Assembly (NCBI RefSeq): GCF_007097395.1
Contig: NZ_VKDC01000020.1
Coordinates: 73,058-137,057, forward strand
DNA from: Fulvivirga sp. M361
Lineage (GTDB): Bacteria > Bacteroidota > Bacteroidia > Cytophagales > Cyclobacteriaceae
Length of the DNA: 64,000 bases
Direction of reading: 5' to 3'
Shown: positions 9,564 to 18,855 of the stretch, piece after piece
How the letters are laid out: the number at the start of each line of letters is the position of its first letter
Numbering within the stretch: the first letter of the stretch is position 1
The notes under the pieces: model-generated
Database searches by the model: none
What the model was told of the DNA's origin: nothing
The model's input: only the letters and a program-made list of their open reading frames with translations
Translations under genes and position numbers: made by a program

Positions 9564-10100
9564 TCAATCGTTAACTATGCCGGCTTTCAATGTTTTACTT
9601 TCCTTATCAATAATCGTTTGCCTCATGAAAGAAAGAATATAATCGGAAATATCTTTTTCAATATTCAGATCTTTTACAATAGCCACATTTTTGATCAATA
9701 TATCCCAGTCTTTCTCAGTGCTTTTTTTGTATCCAATATACTGAGGGATATTTGTTTCTATATAAAATCTCAGGAAACGAATTTCCAGGTTATTCGTATC
9801 CATTCTGACCGCTTCTGCCATTAATTTTTGCAGGTTATTTAAAGCATTTATCTTGGTGACCGGGTTCCAGGAATATTTAGCTATTAAAGCTTTTGCAGCT
9901 CCCTGATATGCCAGCATAAGAGGTGTACGTAACTTGGTGTCAACAATTTTGTCGTAAAAAGCCATGCTCTTCTCGAGGTCAAACTCTGAGTAAAACAATT
10001 CTTTTCTCAGTTTATCAATTATATCTGAATGTTGCGCTTTAAGAACTGATGGGCCAATAAAAATTAAAGCAATTAAGGTGATGATTTTTCTCGTATACAT
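9564..10100 (-). CDS. Secreted hypothetical protein
   Basis: 178 residues with a clear signal peptide (MYTRKIIT, hydrophobic core, cleavage after VLKAQ near 23). The mature part is all-helical, with regularly spaced hydrophobics like tetratricopeptide-style helices (AYQGAAKALIAKY, INALNNLQKLM). I do not recognise the family. The ATG directly follows the stop of a broken reading frame upstream (TAAATG), so it was probably the second gene of an operon whose first gene has decayed. Confidence 0.7.
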   Translation of the reverse strand: MYTRKIITLIALIFIGPSVLKAQHSDIIDKLRKELFYSEFDLEKSMAFYDKIVDTKLRTPLMLAYQGAAKALIAKYSWNPVTKINALNNLQKLMAEAVRMDTNNLEIRFLRFYIETNIPQYIGYKKSTEKDWDILIKNVAIVKDLNIEKDISDYILSFMRQTIIDKESKTLKAGIVND

Positions 10101-10423
10101 TTACTTAATGGGAATAGGATTATGAACGCTTTCTGCACCAAAAAGTTGATTGGAATACATGGATTTTACCTGTAGCCGGTTAATTATTAGTTCAGTATGG
10201 TGAATTTGTTTAAAAGTCAGGTTCAGTTCATGAGAAATGAACCTGTGTTTATTATCAATTCTGAAGACCAGAGTGCCTGAAATCTTTGTTTTCTGACTTT
10301 TAGGCTCAGTTCTAACAATGAAGTTTGAGACGATGTAATTGCCAACAGTCAGCTGTATGACAAAGTATCATCTAAATTTGAAGAAAGGACTTTATTATAT
10401 CTGGCTTTTGTATCGGCCAATCA
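10101..10423 (-). pseudogene. Probable decayed gene upstream of the secreted hypothetical
   Basis: An 88-codon frame free of stops (10104-10367) ends in TAA immediately before the ATG of the next gene, but has no ATG in its first 60 codons. Its product looks protein-like (for example SGTLVFRIDNKH, ELNLTFKQIHH, SNQLFGAES). A second frame (10352-10420) reads LADTKARYNKVLSSNLDDT and would join it after a one-base shift near 10350. I interpret this as a truncated, frameshifted gene. The alternative is a chance open frame in AT-rich DNA. Confidence 0.45.
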
Positions 10424-10554
10424 TATTGAAGGGTATGAGTCCGGTTCATTTGACTGTTAATTATTGGACAGTTCCACTTATCAATTGCCTTTTTTGCTGA
10501 CTGGATTAATTTACTAGATTTGTCCTTTCGTGCTAAAATCAACTAACCTAACTT
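10424..10554. other. Non-coding gap before the AGCS symporter
   Basis: Together with the remnant at 10101-10423 this makes about 450 bases with no intact gene. Beyond the promoter at 10494-10522 I see only a minus-strand open frame without a good start. Confidence 0.5.
10494..10522 (+). promoter_or_regulatory. Promoter of the AGCS symporter gene
   Basis: TTG (within TTTTTG) at 10494-10496, an 18-base spacer, and TAGATTTG at 10515-10522 matching TAnnTTTG. The start codon follows 32 bases later. Confidence 0.55.
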
Positions 10555-12261
10555 ATGGAGCAAGTAAATGATGTTTTATCCCTGATCGATGGAATGATTG
10601 GCGGGGCTTGGTGGTTTCCGTATGTACTATTGGGAACCGGACTATTTTTTACTTTCTATCTTGGTTTCCCTCAAATACGCTATTTCGGACATGCGTTAAA
10701 AGTAGTTAAAGGTAAGTTTGATAAAAAAGATGATGAAGGCGATGCTTCTCACTTTCAGGCATTGGCCACAGCGCTTTCGGGTACGGTGGGTACAGGAAAT
10801 ATCGGTGGTGTTGCTCTTGCTCTGCATGTCGGAGGGCCTGCAGCACTGTTTTGGATGTTAATGACGGCGTTTTTTGGTATGACTACCAAATTTGTGGAGG
10901 TGACGCTGTCCCATAAATACCGTGAAAAGGACGAGTCTGGGTTAATAGCCGGTGGCCCCATGTACTATATGAAGAACGCTCAGTTCAACATATTCGGCAA
11001 AAAAATGCATTTAGGATGGTTAGGTGCCATTTTCGCTTTTGCCACCATTATGTCTTCTTTCGGCACTGGTAATATGCCACAGGTCAATAATATTGCAGCG
11101 TCTGTACAATCCACTTTTGGCGTTAAACCTATGGTTACAGGTGCTGTACTGGCTGTTATTCTGGCTCTGGTTATCTTGGGAGGTATCAAGAGAATTGTCA
11201 AAGTCACTGAGAAATTAGTACCGGGCATGGCCATACTTTATTTTTTAGGAGCATTGGCTGTGATCTTCACCCATTATGAGAATATTATTCCATCTTTTAT
11301 ATCCATATTCTCAAGTGTATTTACCGGGAGTGCTGCTATCGGAGGTTTCATGGGGGCCAACTTTGCATTTGCATTTAACCGGGGGGTAGCACGTGGTCTT
11401 TTTTCCAATGAAGCAGGTCAGGGTTCAGCACCAATAGCGCATGCCGCTGCTAAAGCGCATGAACCGGTGTCAGAAGGAATGGTGGCTATATTAGAACCAT
11501 TTATTGACACAATAATTATATGTACACTGACTGGATTAGTATTACTATCATCAGGAGCCTGGAATCAAAAATTTGATAACGAGTTCCAATATTCTGACCT
11601 GACTATTTTAGGAGAGGTCTATAGCGATACAGATGCCACCGATCAGAAAAAGCTTTATCAGCATCTTGTGGGAGCTGAGACTGATCCGGTAAGTCTTTTT
11701 ACCGGAGAACTTGATGTTCAGGATGGCTCAATAAAGACCGTAGTGACTGTACTTCACGCCCGTTCAATAGCCGAAAATGTAAAGATTCTGCTGGATGGGG
11801 AACCGTTTTCAGGCCAGCTTACTATTAAAGATGGACAGGTTGATTCAAAAGATCGTAATGTCACATTTACCGGTAAATCATTGGTACATAGCTCCACATT
11901 GACCACTGAAGCTTTTAGAATGAGCTTTTTGGGAGACAATGGTAAATATATTGTGACCATTGGACTATTACTTTTTGCTTTTTCAACCGCCATTTCATGG
12001 TCCTATTACGGAGACCGTGCTACCACTTATTTGTTTGGTACCAAATACATTGTTGTTTACCGAATGTTTTATGTGGCAGGGTTTTTCCTGGCTTCATTTG
12101 CTGATACCACAGTCATTTGGATACTGGCTAACATTACTATTGCGATTATGACATTACCTAATTTGCTCGGTATTATTCTCTTGCATAAAGAAGTGCGTTC
12201 TACAGTACAGAAGTATTGGGTGGATTTTAAAAATGACTGGCCTGACGAAAAAACACCTTAG
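10555..12261 (+). CDS. Sodium:alanine/glycine symporter (AGCS family) with an extra-membrane insertion
   Basis: Inner-membrane amino-acid carrier. The AGCS signature [17 protein letters not shown] (about residues 77-93) supplies the sodium and substrate site. [26 protein letters not shown] and the final helices [11 protein letters not shown] match the family. It is 568 residues against about 450 for typical members; the excess is a soluble block (about 335-450, after LLSSGAW and before [12 protein letters not shown]) rich in beta-prone residues, inserted between late membrane helices. The N- and C-terminal parts are complete, so it should transport. Substrate (alanine, glycine or another small neutral amino acid) is not resolvable. 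It ends four bases from the convergent anti-sigma gene. Confidence 0.92.
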   Translation: MEQVNDVLSLIDGMIGGAWWFPYVLLGTGLFFTFYLGFPQIRYFGHALKVVKGKFDKKDDEGDASHFQALATALSGTVGTGNIGGVALALHVGGPAALFWMLMTAFFGMTTKFVEVTLSHKYREKDESGLIAGGPMYYMKNAQFNIFGKKMHLGWLGAIFAFATIMSSFGTGNMPQVNNIAASVQSTFGVKPMVTGAVLAVILALVILGGIKRIVKVTEKLVPGMAILYFLGALAVIFTHYENIIPSFISIFSSVFTGSAAIGGFMGANFAFAFNRGVARGLFSNEAGQGSAPIAHAAAKAHEPVSEGMVAILEPFIDTIIICTLTGLVLLSSGAWNQKFDNEFQYSDLTILGEVYSDTDATDQKKLYQHLVGAETDPVSLFTGELDVQDGSIKTVVTVLHARSIAENVKILLDGEPFSGQLTIKDGQVDSKDRNVTFTGKSLVHSSTLTTEAFRMSFLGDNGKYIVTIGLLLFAFSTAISWSYYGDRATTYLFGTKYIVVYRMFYVAGFFLASFADTTVIWILANITIAIMTLPNLLGIILLHKEVRSTVQKYWVDFKNDWPDEKTP

Positions 12262-12265
12262 GCGA

Positions 12266-13657
12266 TCATTTAAACCTTACTTTGACTTGTGTTTTGGAAA
12301 GTACCGGCCTGTCGTTTTCGGTGGCAGGTGTCCAGTTGGGTCCCTCTTTTATGAGTCGTATGGCTTCCAGGTCATATTCGGTTTTAAGTCCTTTTTTGAT
12401 GGTGAAATTGGATAAGTCCCCGTTAGGACGTACGTCAAATTCTACGATCACTCTGCCTTTCAGTGAGTCAGCGGGAATGCGTATATTATTTTCCAGGTAT
12501 CTTTTATAGTCAGACCTACCGTGAACAGGTTTTGCTCCGATACGTACAGGAGGAGGGGTAGTGCTGCCATTGTTGCTTCCAACCACGACTACTTCGGATA
12601 GACTTGCATTATCTACATATAAAGATGCATCCAATGTTTCATTGTCATTTACTTCTTTTTCTATGGAGGAATAGCCGATATAGTTAAAAGATAAGACCGC
12701 TTCTTCCAGGGCAGGGATGGTAATGGTATAATTCCCTTCAATATCAGTGACAGTTCCTTTGTTAGTACCTTTTAAGATCACATTGACCCCTGGTATACCT
12801 GCTCCATCACTTTCCGATACTACTTGTCCACGTATCACTCTGCCGGAAGATGTCTTGTTTTTTTCTTTCTTGTACAACGCTTGCTTTCTAGCTGAAGATG
12901 TCCTGGCAGGCGCTGCTTGTTTCAACTCATTTGAGGTCTCACTAGAAAGGTTTGAAGGTTCCGCTGTTGTTTCCATTATTTCATCGGCTTCAGCTTGTGT
13001 GTCTGCAATTTCTGAATCATCGGCTTTTGAAATCTCCAACCCGGCTACTTCTTCTGATATTCTGTTTAATGCCAGCTTATCAACTTTTTTGACATCCGCC
13101 ACCATTATCTCTTCCTCCTCTACCGCTTCGATTTTTGGACCATCAGGTAAGGAGGCCGTCTGTTCAGGGGGTGATAACGGATTTTGGGTCTCTTCTTCAG
13201 TGGCTATTGTCTCATTTAGGGCGATTAAGGAGTCATCTCTCAGGCTTTTACTCACCATCTCAGGCAACTCCTTACTCTCTTCCTCAGCCGGAATTTTGTT
13301 TTCAACCCTATCCGTATCTTTTTGTACGAGCTGTTCATTGTCAGATTGAAAATCCCAGGTAAATACAATTACTGCGCTTATGGCAAGGATAGCGATGGAA
13401 GCGGCAATTTTGAACCAGGCTGGAAAAATTTTCTTTTCAGAATGAATACGTTCTTCCAATCTACTGTTGAGGTCAGCCAGATCATTTTTTAAGTTTATCC
13501 CTGATCCTTCAAAACCTTCCATGGCTTCTGATTCAAAATCTGAATCAAGCATGAGTTTTTCCATACGGTGCATCTCTTTATCAGATAGCTCACCGTTCAG
13601 GTATTTACTCATTTGCTCCGCAGAAAGCGGGTCCATATGGTTTTCGTTATCACTCAT
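12266..13657 (-). CDS. Membrane anti-sigma-like protein with CarboxypepD_reg and TonB C-terminal domains
   Basis: 463 residues. Residues 1-79 are cytoplasmic and acidic with PLSAEQMSKYLNGELS, resembling the sigma-binding N-terminus of anti-sigma proteins but without a zinc motif. One membrane helix lies at 80-101. Residues 102-270 form a long acidic, low-complexity linker. A CarboxypepD_reg-like domain follows (272-350, GVNVILKGTNKGTVTDI), then LSEVVVVG (353-360), then a TonB C-terminal domain (372-463, GRVIVEFDVRPNGDL, EAIRLIKEGPNWTPA). Its ATG overlaps the sigma factor TGA by four bases (ATGA). I infer that it holds the partner sigma factor and reports from the periplasm. Confidence 0.85.
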   Translation of the reverse strand: MSDNENHMDPLSAEQMSKYLNGELSDKEMHRMEKLMLDSDFESEAMEGFEGSGINLKNDLADLNSRLEERIHSEKKIFPAWFKIAASIAILAISAVIVFTWDFQSDNEQLVQKDTDRVENKIPAEEESKELPEMVSKSLRDDSLIALNETIATEEETQNPLSPPEQTASLPDGPKIEAVEEEEIMVADVKKVDKLALNRISEEVAGLEISKADDSEIADTQAEADEIMETTAEPSNLSSETSNELKQAAPARTSSARKQALYKKEKNKTSSGRVIRGQVVSESDGAGIPGVNVILKGTNKGTVTDIEGNYTITIPALEEAVLSFNYIGYSSIEKEVNDNETLDASLYVDNASLSEVVVVGSNNGSTTPPPVRIGAKPVHGRSDYKRYLENNIRIPADSLKGRVIVEFDVRPNGDLSNFTIKKGLKTEYDLEAIRLIKEGPNWTPATENDRPVLSKTQVKVRFK

Positions 13658-14229
13658 TTACTCTTTTCCATGCAGATCTTCAGGTTGCGTTTGCCATTTT
13701 GCACATGGCTTTTTACTTTTTTTAATTCAAAGGAAGTGTTTTCCACAATCTCTTTATACGACTTTTTTTGAAGATAAAACAATTCAACACAGGTCTTCTG
13801 TTCATTTTGAAGCTGTTCTATACATAACTCCAGCTTGCTCAGGTCATCTTCTAACACAGATGTCTCATCTTCATGATGCAGCATCATACCATTTTCCATA
13901 TCCACACGATCAATATCCTTCGTTTGTGTATGAATTTTGTTTTGTTTACTACGCAGTTGCATCAGGCAAAAGTTCTTGCTCACCACATAAAGCCAGCTTT
14001 TGAAGTTACTTACCTCATGTGTTTTAAGGCTTTCTGCCACCTTTTCAAACAATTGCATTACTGCGTCCTGACTATCTTCCTTATGCTTAAGGTATTTGAG
14101 ACAAAGCCCATAGACAAGGTGCATATACTTTTTATACAGCATCCCGGCTATGACCATATCACCTGTACTTTTGTACCGGTCGATTAGCGCCAGCTCTTCG
14201 TTAATTTCTTCCTGTGACCGGGGCTTCAT
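13654..14229 (-). CDS. ECF RNA polymerase sigma factor
   Basis: 191 residues. Region 2 reads YMHLVYGLCLKYLKHKEDSQDAVMQLFEKV and SWLYVVSKNFCLMQLR; region 4 includes LPXEQKTCVELFYLQKKSYKEIVENT-like sequence (here QNEQKTCVELFYLQ), followed by the DNA-recognition helix KKVKSHVQNGKRNLK. The linker between regions 2 and 4 is long and acidic. It is co-transcribed with the membrane protein downstream (four-base ATGA overlap), the normal arrangement for a sigma and its own regulator. The divergent VWA gene starts 89 bases away and may be a target; this is inference. Confidence 0.9.
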   Translation of the reverse strand: MKPRSQEEINEELALIDRYKSTGDMVIAGMLYKKYMHLVYGLCLKYLKHKEDSQDAVMQLFEKVAESLKTHEVSNFKSWLYVVSKNFCLMQLRSKQNKIHTQTKDIDRVDMENGMMLHHEDETSVLEDDLSKLELCIEQLQNEQKTCVELFYLQKKSYKEIVENTSFELKKVKSHVQNGKRNLKICMEKSK

Positions 14230-14318
14230 GTTTCGAAACTAAAAAAAAAATTGCAACGATTTATGGAATCTGTATTTCACTGACATCCTGTTAGTGAGTT
14301 TCATCAAAAAATAGCATT

Positions 14319-16190
14319 ATGAAAAGGATAATAACCATGATTTTATTGGTAGCGTCACTTACTTCCATGGTCGGAAGGCAAGGACGTCAGATTACCGGAA
14401 AAGTGACTTCTGCCTCAGATGGCGGTCCTATATTAGGGGTTAACGTAATACTGGAAGGAACCAGTATAGGCACTGTCACTGATATAAATGGAGAATACAG
14501 CCTTAAAATCCCTGCTTCAGGAGGTGTTGTGGTATTTCAGTTTATTGGTTTTAAAAGTCATAAAGTAGTGGTGAGAAAGGAGTCAGTGATTGATGTAGTG
14601 TTACATGAAAGTGTTGCTGAGTTGAGTGAAATAGTAGTGGTGGGAGGAACAAGAAGTGGGCGTCGTAAGGAAAGGAAGAAATCACGGGTGATGTATGATT
14701 CAGAAAACTCCTTTAATGTTACATCTCCATCCGTATCTCCTGTTTACAGAAGAGTGCTTACACCATCGCAGCCGAACACAGAAGATTATGCTGCTATAGA
14801 AGAGAACACTTTCCGTAATCCTCTCAACAATCCGTTATCGACCTTCTCTATAGATGTAGATGCAGCCTCATATAGTAATGTACGTAGGTTTTTGACACAG
14901 GGTCAGCAACCTCCTAAAGATGCGGTGCGGATAGAGGAGATGGTGAATTATTTTACATATGATTATAAGCAACCAAAAGGAAATGATCCCTTTTCTATTA
15001 CTACGGAAATATCGAGCGCTCCCTGGAATAAAGATCATAGACTCATCCATATAGGTTTACAAGGGAAGAATATTCCGACGAAAGATCTACCTCCGTCTAA
15101 CTTGGTTTTTCTTGTCGATGTGTCTGGTTCTATGAATTCACCCAACAAGCTGCCATTGCTAAAATCAGCATTTCGGTTATTGGTAGATAAGCTGCGCCCT
15201 GAAGATCATGTAGCCATAGTAGTATATGCCGGAGCTGCAGGTGAGGTATTACCCGCTACGACAGGATCAGAAAAAGATAAAATACTGAATGCCATGGATC
15301 AGCTTTCTGCAGGCGGTTCTACTGCAGGTGGGGCTGGCATAACGTTAGCTTATAACATCGCCAGGCAGAACTTCAAAAAGAATGGTAATAACAGAGTGAT
15401 TTTGGCAACAGATGGAGATTTCAATGTGGGGGCGTCCAGTAACCAATCTATGGAAGATTTGATAAAAGACAAACGAGATGAAGGAGTGTTCCTTACGGTA
15501 CTTGGATTTGGTATGGGGAATTATAAAGACTCCAAAATGGAGATCCTGGCGGATAAGGGCAATGGTAATTATGCTTATGTGGACAACATTCTGGAAGCGC
15601 AAAAAGTATTTGTGAATGAGTTTGGTGGTACTCTTTTTACCATTGCAAAAGACGTAAAGATCCAGGTGGAGTTTAACCCCACTAAAATAAAAGCATATCG
15701 ATTGGTAGGGTATGAGAACAGATTGTTGAAAGATGAAGATTTTAACAATGACAAGAAAGATGCTGGTGAGTTAGGATCAGGACATACTGTTACAGCATTG
15801 TATGAAGTCATTCCGGTTGGCATAAAAAGCCAGTTTTTGGTAGACGATCTGAAATATCAAAAGACACAGGTAGCTGAAGAAGCTCATAGCTCAGATGAAT
15901 TGATGACAGTAAAGCTAAGGTATAAGAAGCCCAACGAAGATCAAAGTAGCTTGATTGTTAAAGAGTTAAAAGATGAAGGCAATAGATTGGATAAAACTTC
16001 TGACAACTTCCGTTGGTCTGCGGCAGTGGCTGCCTTTGGTATGGAATTGAGAGACTCTGATTATAAGGGGAGTATAACACACAAAGATATACTGGAACTT
16101 GCTAAAAATGCCAGAGGAGAAGATAAAGAAGGATATCGTGCCGAATTCATTCGCCTGATCCATTCAAATGAATTACTTGTAAAGAGGTAA
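14319..16190 (+). CDS. YfbK-type von Willebrand factor A protein with N-terminal CarboxypepD_reg domain
   Basis: 623 residues, apparently exported (basic start and hydrophobic stretch to about 17, though the cleavage site SMVGRQ is unusual). A CarboxypepD_reg-like domain occupies about 23-97 (GVNVILEGTSIGTVTDI), followed by LSEIVVVGG (102-110). The YfbK N-terminal segment (NPLSTFSIDVDAASYSNVRR) leads into a VWA domain with an intact metal site: Asp267, Ser269, Ser271 (DVSGS), Thr335 and Asp365. The C-terminal YfbK_C region ends with EFIRLIH. VWA domains bind protein partners through a metal ion. It is divergent from the sigma/anti-sigma pair and shares the same N-terminal domain type with the anti-sigma protein. 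Confidence 0.9.
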   Translation: MKRIITMILLVASLTSMVGRQGRQITGKVTSASDGGPILGVNVILEGTSIGTVTDINGEYSLKIPASGGVVVFQFIGFKSHKVVVRKESVIDVVLHESVAELSEIVVVGGTRSGRRKERKKSRVMYDSENSFNVTSPSVSPVYRRVLTPSQPNTEDYAAIEENTFRNPLNNPLSTFSIDVDAASYSNVRRFLTQGQQPPKDAVRIEEMVNYFTYDYKQPKGNDPFSITTEISSAPWNKDHRLIHIGLQGKNIPTKDLPPSNLVFLVDVSGSMNSPNKLPLLKSAFRLLVDKLRPEDHVAIVVYAGAAGEVLPATTGSEKDKILNAMDQLSAGGSTAGGAGITLAYNIARQNFKKNGNNRVILATDGDFNVGASSNQSMEDLIKDKRDEGVFLTVLGFGMGNYKDSKMEILADKGNGNYAYVDNILEAQKVFVNEFGGTLFTIAKDVKIQVEFNPTKIKAYRLVGYENRLLKDEDFNNDKKDAGELGSGHTVTALYEVIPVGIKSQFLVDDLKYQKTQVAEEAHSSDELMTVKLRYKKPNEDQSSLIVKELKDEGNRLDKTSDNFRWSAAVAAFGMELRDSDYKGSITHKDILELAKNARGEDKEGYRAEFIRLIHSNELLVKR

Positions 16191-16387
16191 ACGCAGTGCC
16201 CATATTAATGGCTCATTTTGTCCATCATACCTCAAATGTGTGACAGGGTAAAATGAGCTATTCTTTTGCATACACCAATTGTTCGTCGTTTATTTATGAT
16301 AAATATCAAAGTGAGATTTTATTCAGCCATTTAACGGCTTTATACACCCTGTTCAAAGTACCTCCTACAGCAAGCACTCCAAACCAT

Positions 16388-16867
16388 ATGTTACATCGAT
16401 TATACGAAAAGGCTTTTTCGACAAAAATTGTTAATGTCTTATTACTACTAGTTTTATTGGTATTTGCGTTTTCACTCTATCATCGGGAAATACAACAGGA
16501 TGAACCCTGGTTTGGAGAGCAAGCCTACTGGCTGGTAGAAGAAGGCAATGTGAAACTTAAAAGTATGCCAGGAGTATTTGATTGGACTGATAATATGCTG
16601 ATCTATCATAAATTGTTTGTGTGGGTTTGTGCCGCGCTCATACTTACTTTTGGTTGGAGTGTTTATATATTTAAGACGTTCATACTAGGTTTATTCTTAT
16701 GCTTAGCTTATTATTTATTTAAATTTACGAGCCGGAGTTATCCGGGACGTAGGGAGCTTCCATGGCTGGTTTTACTGCTTTTGTTTATTACTCCCGAACT
16801 CATACACCGCGGCTTTATGTTCCGTCCGGGTTATGGTAATGACATTGGGTTTTCTGTCATTTTATAA
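16388..16867 (+). CDS. Membrane glycosyltransferase (GT39/ArnT-like), N-terminal part before frameshift
   Basis: The first half of a polytopic membrane protein. After the first membrane helix comes QQDEPWFGEQAYW, the acidic Asp-Glu loop of dolichyl- or polyprenyl-phosphate-sugar transferases. Several further helices follow, up to IHRGFMFRP. The frame then runs into a stop at 16865-16867, while the sequence continues in another frame from GTT ATG GTA ATG at 16830. ATG 16388 fits the family start; an upstream in-frame ATG at 16253 would add 45 residues without hydrophobic character. Alone this part should be inactive. Confidence 0.75.
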   Translation: MLHRLYEKAFSTKIVNVLLLLVLLVFAFSLYHREIQQDEPWFGEQAYWLVEEGNVKLKSMPGVFDWTDNMLIYHKLFVWVCAALILTFGWSVYIFKTFILGLFLCLAYYLFKFTSRSYPGRRELPWLVLLLLFITPELIHRGFMFRPGYGNDIGFSVIL

Positions 16868-17888
16868 TCTGAGAAAATTTGTTTTGGATAAAGCCTGGAT
16901 TAGCGTGGTTTTAGCGGGTTTGTTCTCAGGTTTGGCATTTCTTACCCATCTTAACGCTGTTGTTTTTGCTGTTTCAGCATTTTTATTTCTTGTTTTTTAT
17001 CGGGAGTGGCGTGGAATGTTCGTTTTTTCGATGATCACAGTACCTATATGCCTTATATATAGCGATGGGCTTTGGAGCAATGAGGCCATCGAGACTTATA
17101 TGTTCCAACTACGAAACTGGCCGACACATCAAAGTACTTTTGGAGAGAAAATTGACGGAGGTGGCATACTTGGAACCATAGGCAACAATTTGCTACGACT
17201 GGCAGGTGAGCATAAACGCTATTTTTGGGACCACGATGTTTGGGGAATCAGTGGTCTGTTTCTCTTCTCATTAATAGCTCGCTTTAAATACCTTAAAAAA
17301 CAATGCCCGTACTTATTGACCTATACACTTATTTTGATGTTGGTACTTGGCGTACTTTCAAGTAGTCATTCTCCGCGTTATCTCACTTATTTAATGCCTT
17401 TTATGATCGTAATTATATCGATGGTCATTGTCAGCTTGAAGTTGGAAACACGGAAGGGGTTTAAAGTTTTTTTTTTAGTAGGGGTTACTGCTCAATTGGT
17501 ATTTGCGTCTATTTCATTTGTAACCGTGTTCAAGCGTAACAGAGATCATGTTTTAATGCATTCGGAGGCGCTTTCTGCCATTGAAAAAGGTACTAAGGTG
17601 CTTGGTCCGTGGGGGATGATCTACAATAACATTGATGATTATCATATCTTCTCATACAAAACATATGAATACATTGAGGATATGGAAAATAGAAAGCTGA
17701 CTCAGCAAGAATTACTGCAATTAGCCGCTGAAAGGTTTGATATAGACTATATTGTTATAGATCACCAGCGTAAGATAGATAAAGAATTCAAATGGTTTAG
17801 AGATTGGGAAATAGAAGAGAATGATTATTTTGAGGCCTACAAGGCAATAGAAGATTATTTAGTGTTGAAGCGAAAACAATCTATTTGA
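16833..17888 (+). CDS. Membrane glycosyltransferase (GT39/ArnT-like), C-terminal part after frameshift
   Basis: 351 residues continuing the previous gene in a different frame. It begins MVMTLGFLSFYN, which belongs directly after the RP at the end of the other frame. It holds the remaining membrane helices and a soluble C-terminal domain (from about 235) ending in VLKRKQ. Joining the parts with a net +1 or -2 change near 16829 gives a protein of about 500 residues (from ATG 16388), the usual size. The donor should be a lipid-linked sugar. Either the gene is a recent pseudogene or the assembly has an indel in the CCGGG run. Confidence 0.75.
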   Translation: MVMTLGFLSFYNLRKFVLDKAWISVVLAGLFSGLAFLTHLNAVVFAVSAFLFLVFYREWRGMFVFSMITVPICLIYSDGLWSNEAIETYMFQLRNWPTHQSTFGEKIDGGGILGTIGNNLLRLAGEHKRYFWDHDVWGISGLFLFSLIARFKYLKKQCPYLLTYTLILMLVLGVLSSSHSPRYLTYLMPFMIVIISMVIVSLKLETRKGFKVFFLVGVTAQLVFASISFVTVFKRNRDHVLMHSEALSAIEKGTKVLGPWGMIYNNIDDYHIFSYKTYEYIEDMENRKLTQQELLQLAAERFDIDYIVIDHQRKIDKEFKWFRDWEIEENDYFEAYKAIEDYLVLKRKQSI

Positions 17889-17920
17889 TTGAAAAGTGAG
17901 AAAGTACGCTTTTATAAAGG

Positions 17921-18649
17921 TCAATTTTTTGATTTATTACCACTGATTATGGCTTTCAGTGTTTTTTTTATGCTTGTTATACGTTGGTTATAAAGGTCAT
18001 ACTTTATTGCAATGCGGTAGTAAAAGGAGTTGATGTAGTCTCCAAAATATTTTTCTATATCGGGTGCACTTTTCCTGAGATAAGCAAACTCATAGCGTTT
18101 TTTAAATTTCGATCCTGACCTTTTTGGACTTGCATCAATGATATATAGTTGGTCGCCTTTAACGAGGAAATTCCTGATCTGGGGGTCACCATGGAGCAGG
18201 TTGCTTTGATGTAGATCTGAAAGTAACTTTACCACGTCCGGATAAGTTTCTTCATGCCCAAGACATGAAGAGCCAGGGAGGTATTCATACAGTAACCATG
18301 AATCCATTACCATGCCTTTTTTTCTATACTCACAGGCCAATATGGGCTTTATTGATTGAAATCCTTCTTTTTCCAACAGCACCATTCCCTGAATGTTCTT
18401 AAAGGCCTCGCCACTTCTAAATAAAGTGAGGAAACGTATCCAATGCCGTGAGTTCTTTTCATGAGGAATTTTGTAAATGAGGTCCATTTTACCTACAGCG
18501 ATACGATATACCGTACTTCTTGAAGTATCTTTTAATATCTCTGTTACCGTAAAATCTTTGCCTTCAATACGTTTTACAAGGTCACGTGCTACTTGCTCTG
18601 TCACGGCCGGACCTGCCAATATTTTCTTATGATTATCGTTAAATACCAA
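17921..18649 (-). CDS. WaaY/RfaY-like lipopolysaccharide core kinase
   Basis: 242 residues with a kinase-like fold: STVYRIAVGKMDLIYKIP holds the phosphate loop and the ATP lysine, HGDPQIRNFLV is the catalytic loop (HGDxxxxN) and IIDASPKR is the metal-binding Asp motif. This pattern, with SPKR after the Asp, resembles heptose kinase WaaY rather than WaaP or eukaryotic-type kinases. The start is TTG at 18649; the first internal Met would remove the ATP-binding region. It faces the frameshifted glycosyltransferase. Function in core phosphorylation is inferred. Confidence 0.75.
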   Translation of the reverse strand: MVFNDNHKKILAGPAVTEQVARDLVKRIEGKDFTVTEILKDTSRSTVYRIAVGKMDLIYKIPHEKNSRHWIRFLTLFRSGEAFKNIQGMVLLEKEGFQSIKPILACEYRKKGMVMDSWLLYEYLPGSSCLGHEETYPDVVKLLSDLHQSNLLHGDPQIRNFLVKGDQLYIIDASPKRSGSKFKKRYEFAYLRKSAPDIEKYFGDYINSFYYRIAIKYDLYNQRITSIKKTLKAIISGNKSKN

Positions 18650-18855
18650 GGGAAAAAATTAAAGCCGCAATTTAAACCTTTTTGGTCCTGGAAGGGTCTT
18701 TAGTCAGGAAAGATGTCAATTTACTGACAACAGGCATCCTTTTAACTGTTTTATGTCGTATATATTGATATCCAGTTGGCTTTAACTTCGTATACACAGG
18801 AAGTCAGATAGTCTGACGAACTAAAAACTAAAAATATTACTATTTTTTGAACCAA

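Noticed and set aside
12747..14003. Long plus-strand open frames (200 and 178 codons) opposite the anti-sigma and sigma genes
   Set aside because: They are antisense shadows: Ser/Thr- and Phe-rich with no motif, while the minus-strand genes have clear domains and an ATGA junction.
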